From contig MU646773.1 in assembly GCA_026770585.1 (NCBI GenBank), positions 95,270 to 115,553 on the forward strand: a stretch of 20,284 bases of DNA, given 5' to 3'. The DNA is from Baffinella frigidus (lineage: Eukaryota; Cryptophyceae; Cryptomonadales; Baffinellaceae). Below, in pieces: positions 7,615 through 18,300 of this stretch. Both the position numbers and the translations under genes were made by a program. How positions within the stretch are numbered: the stretch's first letter is position 1; the number at the start of each line of letters is the position of its first letter. Under the pieces are notes generated by a model. It saw nothing but the letters and a program-made list of their open reading frames with translations. It was not told where the DNA came from and did not search any database.

Positions 7615-10600
7615 GTGCGCGGCACACAATATGCAGCGCTGGTCCAGAAAGGCACGGGTGGATGTTGTCGCGTTCTCACGCTGAGCCACAATCGACCTGC
7701 CCCGTTCCGACAGTACCACCAGCAACCCGTTGCAGCTTATAACCGGATCGGGCACTGTAGTAAATTTCAGCGAAACCGGACACATCTGGCCGTATCTCCC
7801 GTCAGCAATTCGAGGTCCCAAGGGTTTCCTACCGTAGGGTCATAGGAAAGATATTTTTTTAAATCAAATACCCGAATCCTTGGGAGGATCCGGTAAAAGC
7901 TGCTACGGGTTGCTGGTGGTAGCCACGACGCCATCCCTCTTGCACCGCAAAACACTTCTTGACCAGTCTCGTGCGTGTGCGCAGGTACGGCCAGGAGCTG
8001 GGGGTCCTGGTGAACGACTCGGAGGCGGAGAGGGAGGACGCGTTGGAGCGAGCACAGCTCCCTGAACGCATCACGCGCCAGGCACCGCCTCCCTCCCTAC
8101 CGCAAGCAAAATCGTATCAGCTTTTACCGGACCTTGCAAGAATTCGGCAACAATTTTTAGTTTTTGGTTATCGTATTAAGACCCTACGGTAGGAGGCCCT
8201 AGGGGCCTCGAAATTGCTGACGGGAGATACGGACAGATATGTCCGGTTCATCTGAAATTTACTACAGTACCCGGCCCGGGTAAAAGCGGCAACGGGTTGC
8301 TGGTGGTAGACCAGCTCAGCGAAACCAAGAGAAATCTTTAAATGTGATTTCTACCCATGGCAAAATGCTCTTCCATAGTCAGCAGATTTCTCGCCTTACC
8401 GCAGCTGAAGCGCTCACGAAGACGAAACCGACCAAGTGTTGAGCTTTGCAAATACTTGTGGAGCGCCACTGTCCCACACGAGGTTATTCAAGCACCCAGA
8501 ATAAATGTCAATTGTAGACGTTTTGTGGGGAGTTGGTCACGTGCCCGACCGCAAAGCGGTAGGACACGTGACCAAACATATGAAAATTACTACACAATGA
8601 ATACATTGTGAACTTTTGGACTTTTGAATTGGGTGCTCGATCGGCCTCGTATGGTCCACCCTCCCACCGAAGAAAATACTTTTGATGATTGGGTCTGGCG
8701 GATTTCTAGCTCTGTCTCGTTATATTTGGTCTCACCAATTTGGTGAGACAAGGCTCTTTTCTGCTCCAAAGTTGACAAATTTGTACCACACACCCAGAAC
8801 GTCCACTTGAGAATAGTCCATCAAACCGACTGTGGCGGAGCCAGGAATTTCCCCGGGAGACTAGGCCTCTGGATGAAGGGGCACATGGGGTACCACGTCT
8901 TGTGCTCCTCTCACGCGTCATCCGAGCTATTCCAGTCCGCCAGCGCGTTCTCGCACGCGAAGCACACCACCCTGTCCGGTGCCTTCATCCGGGAACATGT
9001 TTCATCTAACATAAACCGGTCTATCAAACCGGATGGTGGCCCTAATCAAATTTACTTAGGGGCCTAATTAACCTTCGTCCTACTTCTATGAACAAATAGG
9101 GATCCATTTTCTTTTAAATTAAACACGTCCCTGGATCAGCCTTGGGGGTGGGGGCAGCGTAGAAGCCAGCGGCCGCGAGGCGCGGGGGGGTGAGGGTTTA
9201 TCCGGGGAAACCTTTTTTTCTTTCATTTGATATCAATGGAAATTACTACACGAATGCTTTAATATTACTAGTAACAGCGAATTGTGTAGTAATTTTCATT
9301 GCCATCAAATGAAAGAAAAATAGGTTTCCCCGGATAAGGGTGAGCGAGCTGCGGTGCGGCCAGACGATGCCATCGAAGGACCGCTCCCGCTCATCCAAAA
9401 ACCACACCCGCGAGTCGGCGAGAGACGCCATGTTTCTCTGCTCACCGAATGTGGCTGGGCTGGGTGAGGACGGCGCGGTGCCTGGCGCGGGATGCGTTCA
9501 GGGAGCTGCGCTCGCTCCAACACCCCTCGGCCTCACCGCCCAGAAATGAGTCACCGCCCGGATTCGTCAAATCGGGGATTTTTTTCGACGACAGAGAAGA
9601 TCGGTTTCGGTCTTTTCGCTTGGCGGCTTATTGAAACCCCAAATTCGGGAATGCTGCGGACGAGGGGTCCGTTTTCCGGCCAGTGGAGGATCGCGAGTCG
9701 TGTGGAGATGAGGGGCGCCGCGGCTCGCACCGCAGCGGTGCTCCTCTGCTTGTCCCTCTTGGGCACGGGGGCAGGCCCGCCGGAGCCGCCCCCGCCCGCG
9801 GGGGGCTCTCTGCGGGCTGGTGCCTGCGGCCCTGGCCATTGGAAACTCACCCACCGAACCCCTAACCCGTGCATCCTAACCCCTCAACCCCAAACTCCAA
9901 ACCCCAGATTCCAAGCCCCACACCCTAAACCTTGAACCCTACACCATGAACCCCAAACCCCAAACCCCAAACCCTAAACCCTAAACCCTAAACCCCAAAC
10001 CCTAACCTATAAACCCCAAACCCCAAACCCTGCACCCTAAACCGAAACCCCCAAATTCTCAACCCCAAACCCTTAACCAACGTCCTCAAAACAGGAGTGG
10101 ACGCTGGAAGAGGCGTTGGTTGACATGCGGGAGCACGATTTGGTGCTCTCGGATTCGGGGGAGGAGGATAAGGACTTTGCTGTGCGGAAGGTCGCGCGGG
10201 AGATGCCTACCTTCACGCCGGATCAGGTACAGAGTGTAGGGTGTGGTGTGTGGTGTGTAGGGTGTGTGGTGTGTGGTGTGTGGTGTGTGGTGTGTGGTGT
10301 GTGGTGTGTGGTGTGTGGTGTAGAGTGTAGGGTGGGGGGTGTGGGGTGTGGGGTGTAGGTTGTAGGTTGTAGGGTGTAGGGTGTGGGGTGTGGGGTGTGG
10401 GGTGTGAGGTGTTGGGTGTGGGGTGTGGGGTGTGGGGTATAGGGTGTGGGGTGTGGTGTGTGTGGTGTGTGGTGTGTGGTGTGGGGTGTAGGGTGTAGGG
10501 TCCAGGGGTGAGGATCAGCCGCTTGACACTGCCCGTGTCCGTTTTGGTTTTTCTGAAGCAAGTGTCCTCGTTCCGTGGTTGTCCACGTGGTACAAAAAAT

Positions 10601-12902
10601 GGGTTCCTCCCGTTTTGGTTTGCAGCGTGCGTGCGTGATTTGACGTGTGTGTGATGAACAAACGGTGGTGTGCGCGCGAGGTAAAATTCCGGCCGTGGAA
10701 AGGACGAGCAGTCGCGTTTCACCGAGGAGCGCACACTAGTCCAGTAACACCAATCGAAACGTCGCGTTTTGAAATTGCCACGTGTGATCTGGCGTGGGAT
10801 GAACACACCATTTTGTTGCGCGGGCGCGGCGGCTCACGCGCCCGAGTAAACCTCAGACCCTAAATCCCAAACCCTGAACCCTAAACCCTGAACCCTGGGC
10901 AGCTGACGACGGACATGGCGGGATGCTGGGCGGAATGGGACGCCGCGTGGAACAGTTGCGTTTCACCGGGAAGCGCACACTCATCCAGTACCGCGAAACG
11001 AAACGTCGCGTTCTGAAATTGCCACGTGTGGTCTGGCGCTGAGCAGCTGACGACAGACATGGCGGGATGCTGGGCGGAATGGGACGCTGCGGCTGGCCGC
11101 AAGGGTGGACCCTGCTCGTACCGCACCAAGGTACCACACCCTCTCCTCTCCGGTCTAGGGTTCCTTCGGGTTGGTGTGTGTTTGCGTATGGCTTTTGGTT
11201 CGAGGTTTAGCGTAGGAACTCGAATTTGGGGGTTAGGTTTGGGGACCTGCTCCTACCGCACCAAGGTATCCATAACCCACCTTCTCCTCTCCCGCCGATG
11301 TTTGCGTAGGGTTCAGGGCCGAGTGGGACGCTGCGGCGAGCCGCAAGGGTGGACCCTGCTCCTACCGCACCAAGGTACGGGTTTAGGTTTTATCGTTTAG
11401 TGTTTGGGGTGTGGGGTGTGGGGTGTGGGGTGTGGAGTGTGGGGTGTGGGGTGTGGGGTGTGGGGTGTAGGGTGTGGGGTGTGGGGTGTGGAGTGTGTGG
11501 TGTGGGGTGTGGGGTGTGTGGTGTGTGGGGTGTGGGGTGTGGGGTGTGGGGTGTGGGGTGTGGGGTGTGGGGTGTGGGGTTCGGAGATTAGAGCCCGGCC
11601 TCCCGGCTAGCCTCAAGGGCGGACAGCCCTGCTCCTACCGTTCCGAAGGTACCCCTAACCCACCCTCTCTTCTCCCGCCGAAGTGTGCGTAGGGTTGAGG
11701 GCCGAGTGGGACGCTGCGCCGAGCCGCACGGGCGGGTCCTGCTCCTACCGCACCAAGGTACATTAGGGTGTAAGGTGTAGGGTGTAGGGTGTAGGGTTGA
11801 GGGTTGATGGTTGAGGGTTGATGGTTGATGGTTGATGGTTGATGGTCGAGGTGTTAGGGTTCTGGGTTATCACACCCTCTTCAGGGTCTAGGGTTCAGGT
11901 TTCAGGGTTCAGGGCATCCTCCCTTCTCAAGTTTTCCACTCAAGCCAGCCCCTGCCCCGCCGGCGTTCCCAATTTTGAAACGCCGCGAGTACTAACCCCA
12001 GCCCCTAACCCTAAACCCCACACCCTAAACCGTAGGTCGACCGGGCGCTCCCCTCCTACCTCCGCGCACTCGAGCCTGGCGCAATGGACATCCGAAATCG
12101 GCGCAACCGCTAACCCCTGCACACCAAAACCCGAGCCAGCGCCTGCCCCGTCGGCGTTCCCAATTCGGATACGCCACGAGTGCTAACCGCAGCCCCTAAC
12201 CGTAAACCCCACACCGTAAACCTTAGGTCGACCGGGCGCTGCCCTCCTATCTACGTCCGCTGGAGCTGGATGTCATGGACATCAAAAATCGGCGGGATCG
12301 GTTCCACGCGAAGCAAATGCGGCAAGCTGTGTATGACTATGGCGCTACCGAGGAGGGTGGGGGGGCGCTGCTTGGACAGCTCAAGGCCGAGGTCTCTCTC
12401 CCGTGTGCTTGTTCAGTGTGCTCAACCTTTCCCGCTGTGCGGCTACCAACCGAATCATAGGGAGAGAGATGTGGCGTGATATACGGTGGTGAGCGTGGCA
12501 GGGGAAGAAACCCTGGCCCCTAACCCCTAACCCCTGAACCCTAACGCGCGTTGGGCAGATGGCAGCGGGGCGGGTGACGGGGGGCGACGACCCAGGGAAG
12601 TCCGAGGTCCGCGCGATGATTGACCAGGTGTGCCTTCGTTGCTTTGGTGCTTTGTGTTACCCTCGCATCGCATCACAACCTATCTCACCTTGGAGAGATA
12701 CGAACACCTCACCGTGGAGACCGTCGTGAAAGCGATTCGTGCGTGAGATATGGCGTGGCAAGGTGCGCGACATCGGTTGTTAGGTGCTTTACGTTCCATG
12801 AAATCATCTAATGTCCCTTTCTACTGTTGATATGTGTTTACTGTGCAGGTTGGGGAGGAGGAGCTGCACGCTGTGCTCGACCGCGCGCTTTACAACGCCG
12901 AG

Positions 12903-12955
<53 letters not shown>

Positions 12956-12964
12956 GTCTCGCTC

Positions 12965-13010
<46 letters not shown>

Positions 13011-15362
13011 GCTCGCTCTCGCTCTCGCTCGCGCGCGCGCGCTCTCTCTCTCTCACTCGCTCGCTCGCTCGCTCTCTCTCGCGCGCGCTCGCTCTCTCTC
13101 TCTCTCGCTCTTTGACCGCGCGCTGTACAACGCCGAGGCGACCCCCCTCTTTTCCGCCCGAATCCTATACCCGAAGGTGCTCACCCGAGACCTGAAACCC
13201 TGATGAGCTGCATGCCGTGCTCGACCACACGCTGTAAAAAGCCGAGCTCGCCCCCCTCTCCCGCGCTTCTGGCCCAGCTCGCGCGTTTTGATGTAGAGTG
13301 TTGGCTCGTGTGTTTCTCGCCGTCACCAGTCGAATCAATCACGCCATCTTTCTCTCTCTCTCCCTCTGGTTCAGTTGTTGTACAGCAGTTTCTCGTCTCT
13401 TTGTTTCATCCGGTTTACAGTAGCGCGTCGTCTGGTTTCGCCAGTTGCTTTACATTAACGTCTTGTTCCGACATATATCAGGGTAAAAATAGGTCAGTGC
13501 GGGCTACAGGTGTGGGGTTTTCTGTAGTCCCGCTCTGCTGTACCATTTCAACAAAGCAACTATCTCTCATTATTTATCTGAAATTGTGCCATTTCGCATG
13601 TGCACGGGCGGCGCGAGACGCTCCCTCTCCCGGACTGGGTGTACAAAATGCCCAAGAAAACCGAGTCGTTCAGTTGCTTTACAACACCATCGTATGGCTT
13701 GCGCGATCACGCTCGGCTGGATTCCGCTCTTCAACACCCAGGATTTCGTGGGTTGATAGGTATCCGATAAATGTCTTTCGCCTTGCAGGTGCATGGGCGA
13801 CGCGAGACACTGCCTCTCCCGGACTGGGTGTACAAACCCCCCAAGAAGACCGAGTCGTGGGCCAGCAAACGCGCACTCGCCATGGGTGCGTTTGGGGGTT
13901 CTTTTTTGTTTGTTTGTGGGTTGGTGTTTGGTGTTTGGGGTTTAGGGATGAGGTGCAATCGCCATGAGTGCCACCCGTCAACACCCTCCGACGCCCCGCC
14001 ACCAGCCATCCCAAGTGGCTCACATAATGCCCTGGAAGGCCTTCGATTTTACCTTGGATCGGGGTCGGATCCGACCCCGATGTCAATGTAAATCGAAAAT
14101 GCCCCCGATCACTATTTGCGCCACCTTCACGGGCTAGTGGCGCCGGGTTGGTGATTGGTGTTTGTGGTTTAGGGATGAGGTGCAGTCGCCATGGGTGCCG
14201 CCCTGTCCTCCCGGCGCCCCTCTCGTGCTCTCATCCTTCGCAAATGTCGTGACCCTTAATTCAAGTACCCCATGTACTTACACCACTGTTCTGGTTTCAT
14301 CGTGAGTGTCTTTCGGTCGTACCGAAAGGGTGTCAGAAGCGCACCGGGCCAACATGCGTCCTTTGGGAGGGCTGATGGGGCCGAGGCCACCCGATCTGAA
14401 ACGCGCGCTAGCCCCGTGGAATGTCTGGGCACGTTAAGTTCCACCTCGTCGTACAAATCTCAAAATTCACCCGTTATGCCTGATCAAATCAACTAAACCT
14501 GTTTCCATATGCAATCTGAGAAGCGCGCTACCCCTCCCGCAGCGGCCTTCTGCTTCCCCTTCGCTCCATTCCTTCTTAATCGATACCCGGTATGCCCGCA
14601 GCGGGGTGTGTTCCACCGCGTACCGTAGTACACATCTTGAAATTCCTCGTAGTACACATCTTGAAACACATCTTGAAACCTCGTAGTACACATCTTGAAC
14701 TTCACCCGGTATGCCCCATCAAATCAACTAAACCTCTTTCCATATGCGATCTGAGAACCTCTGTTTCCATATCAGATCTGTCTGTTTCCATATGATGTAT
14801 GAGTCTTTTTCCATATGAGATATGAGTCTGTTTCCATATGAGATATGAGTCTGTTTCCATATGAGATATGAGTCTGTTTCCATATGAGATATGAGTCTGT
14901 TTCCATATGATATACGAGTCTGTTTCCATACGATATCTGTTTCCACATGAGATCTGAGCGCTACCCCTCCCGCGGCGGACGATGCAGTGGACCCGGGTCC
15001 TCGCGCGCGCTCTCTCTCTCTCCCGCAAGATAACAAACGGTGTTGCAAATCAAACCTGATTCCATATGCGATCCAAAAAGCGCGCTATCTGAGATTACCG
15101 CTACGGGCATGTTGTGTTCCGCGTATGGTATTGCGGAACGCCATTCACTGGTCTTCAGATTGACCCGGAATGCCCGCAGCGGATGATGCGTTGGACCCGA
15201 CGCTCTCCGGATGCGAGAAGGTCCCGCCCCCAACCCTCCTCCCTCAACCCTCACCCCTGAACCCTGAACCCTGAACCCTGAACCCTGAACCCTGAACCCT
15301 CAACCCTCAACTCTCAACCCTCAACCCTGAACCCGCAACCCTCACCCCCCAACCCTCAACCT

Positions 15363-15399
<37 letters not shown>

Positions 15400-18300
15400 G
15401 TCCCTAAACCCTCAACCCTGAACCCCGGAAAGGGGGGGCGACCTCGGCGTTGTACAGCGCGCAATCGAGCTCTGCCTCACTCGGGTTGACCGACTCTCTT
15501 GAAGTTGAGATGCACGGCGCGCATCTCAACTCCCAACGTCATCCAGGGAAACATATTTTTCGTTCATTTGATGGCAATGGAAATTACTACACACTCCGTT
15601 CTTACTAGTAATATTAAACCATTCGTGTAGTAATTTTCATTGGAATGAAATGGAAGAAAAATAGGTTCCCCCGGATAAAACGTGCGTCGGGTGAGAAGCT
15701 CCTCCTCCCAGAGACCTGCGCATCTCCGTGTGTTCGCCTTGTCAGCAACGGTTTTGCTGACGGTTCCCCGGTCGAATGCCACATGACGTGTGAATGGCAC
15801 TTGGCGTGTAAATGGACAAATGACGTGTGAATGCCAGCCGACTCTTGTTGTGTCTCTCCGTGTGGTCTCGCCTTGTCAGCACCGGGTTTGCTGACGGTTC
15901 CCGGTTGAATGCCGCATGGCGTGTGAATGCCAAATGACGTTCGTTGTGTCTCTCCGTGTGTTCGCCTTGTCAGCATCGGTTTGCTGACGGCTCTTTCGAA
16001 CGAGCAGTCCAGTTGAATGATGACAAACGACGTTCAGTGTGTCTCTGCAAAGGTGGACTCCGCTTGAATGCCACATGACTTTCCTTCTAAAAAATGACTT
16101 TCGTTGTGAAAAATGACTTTCGTTGTAAAATTGACTTTCGGTGTGCGAAGGTGGACAAGGCGTGGGAGGCGCTGGAACGGGCGGACGTCTCGCTTCAGGA
16201 TGCTCTCCAGGAGGCCAGGGATGACCAAGCGAGGGTGCGTCCCGCCGAGAGTGGATACCTGCTACTGCAAAGCCACAGAGGAAGTCTCAAAATTCTTGGA
16301 CACGACACTAAAATTACTTGTAGGTTACCTTTTGACGAATTTTGGTCACGTCCTTGGGGTGAAAATTGCCTTTTGAGGAGAAAATGGCTCCAAAGTATGC
16401 GACACCAGAGTGTCGCGAACTTTTTGAAACTTCCCCTGGGGCTTTCCAGTAGTGCCTGTCGCGTGCTCTGATCGGATCAGAGAGAGCGAGAGTCTACCTC
16501 TGCCCCACTTCATTTCGTCTCATGCGGAAAAATGTTTAGCTGCCGTTGTTAGTTTTAAAGGAGGATGCCCAGTACAAATTAACTGTCCATCTACGGCTTA
16601 TTTTCTTGAACGATGAGACGAAATTAAGTGGGACAGAGCTGGAGAGTAGCGCTGGACTGGAAGGCCAGGGATAACCAAGCGCGGGTGCGTTTAAATCACC
16701 TTTTTGCTATCTTAGGGGTAGCCTTTTTGCTATGGTATCGCTATTTCGAAGCTAAGATATCGAATTTCACCCTCGAGATAGCACAAACCGGTGTTTTATC
16801 CCTTGAGTGGCGAGAAAACGCATACGCCCTACCGTAGGGCCCTAGGAACTGCCTAGGGCTTCGACGGGCGAATATTCGGCCGTCCGGCACTTGAAGGATA
16901 TTGAATCTGATTCCGCAGTAGACGGCTGGCTGTCTCGTCCGACCAGAGAGAGAGAGTAGCTGGCTGTCTCGTCCCAACTGAGAATGAATAGCTGTCACGA
17001 CTCAGAAAGAATATCTGACTGCCACGCCCTCAATCCTAAACCCGAAACCCGAAACACCAGGACGGGGCGCCCCCTGAAGATGCGACCATGGCGCAACTCG
17101 AGTAGTTTAATTTCTAACCCCGAAGCCTAATCCTAAACCCGAAACCCAATTCTAACCTCGAAACCCGATTCTAATCCCGAAATCTGAATCCGCAGGGAGG
17201 GGGCGCCTCCGGATGATAAGAGGGAGGTGTGGACTATGAAGCAACTCAAGGAGAAATAATTGATGTTACATGTTAGAATAAGGAGAAAGAATTGTTGTCA
17301 CATGTTAGAATAGCCAGCTGTCACCTCCTCAATCCTAAACCCTTGGGGATTCCCGAAAATCCAGGGCGGGGCGCCTCCGGATGATACGAGGGAGGTGTGG
17401 ACCATGAAGCAACTCAAGGAGTGGGCGGCAAAGGGGGACCGGGGGGAGGTTGACCCTGAGGAGAGGGTAACCCCCCTGGCCTCCCGCGCCTTGACTCCCA
17501 ACCCCCGAACCCACACCTCGCACGCGCGCTTATCCGCAAAGTCGGGTTGCTAGCGCGGCTGGTGTTTGCGGTTCAGGGTTTCTCATGGAGTGGGCGGCCC
17601 CGTTTCCCCTTGTCTATTCAAGGAGTGGGCGGCCAAGGGGTATCGGGGGGAGGTTGGACCCGATGAGGGGGTGCGTACCCGGAAAGACACCCAGGACTGA
17701 ACACTTTTGAAACTAGGTTTTGGTGCACCGTTAGACGGGCGTGCTCTGAGGGCTTTGGGGCTAGGTTCGAGGGTTGGGTGTAGAGGGTTGAGGATGGAGG
17801 GTTGAGGGGTTAGGATGATTGCCACGCCAGGGCACTCGAAACATCCACTTTTGACATCTTTCAAGGAAGATCTCTTGAGTACTCAAGTCAACCACGTAGA
17901 ATCTGACGTGGACAAGGCGTCGGTATCCCTCGACCATTCTGGCGTGGTGCGGCGGGGCGGTTGTAGGAAACAGGGGACATTTTAGTCAACACCGCACCTT
18001 GCGTTTTCACGGCGGATATTGCCCCCCCCCCCTACCCCTTGGAGGTGGCTCACACAGTGCTCTGGGGCATTTTCGATTTACCTTGGATCGGGGTCAAAAG
18101 TGACCCCGGTCCAAGGTGAAATCGAAGACCTTCCAGGGCAGTATTTGAGCCAGTTGGGAGGGCTGGTGGTCTGGCGCAACTCAAAGAGTGGGTGGTGCAG
18201 GGGGGACGCTGGGGAAGTTGGCCCCAATCCAAGTCCGCTGTTTTGAAAGGGAGTTCTTGAATAGCCCACAAATGAGTAATTCCTACAACCCTACGGTAGG

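Larger units (their letters stand above)
8867..9431 (-). pseudogene. BIR-exon pseudogene
   Basis: The start MASLADSRVW and the BIR codons are recognisable. The Trp codon matching residue 74 of the parent is TGA, Gly89 is changed to Arg, and the frame is split by two transposon insertions. Only the BIR is present; none of the linker or coiled coil was copied. Confidence 0.9.
8867..9839. repeat. Segmental duplication, decayed copy inside intron 2
   Basis: This is a direct-orientation copy of 6668-7351, lengthened by elements at 8986-9138 and 9198-9337. It lies between exons 2 and 3 of the plus-strand gene. Its right end passes abruptly into telomere-like repeat at about 9840. Confidence 0.9.

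Noticed and set aside
10213-10806. 197-residue minus-strand frame of His/Thr/Pro repeats
   Set aside because: It is the reverse reading of a GT-rich minisatellite that lies in intron 3 and overlaps exon 3's end.
13203-13967. 254-residue plus-strand open frame
   Set aside because: It runs through a dead exon 7 copy, intron sequence, an exon 8 copy and exon 8 itself; only 13789-13885 is supported.
14735-14960. 23-bp repeated units considered as a CRISPR array
   Set aside because: Units are directly abutting with no unique spacers, and the sequence is clearly eukaryotic with introns.
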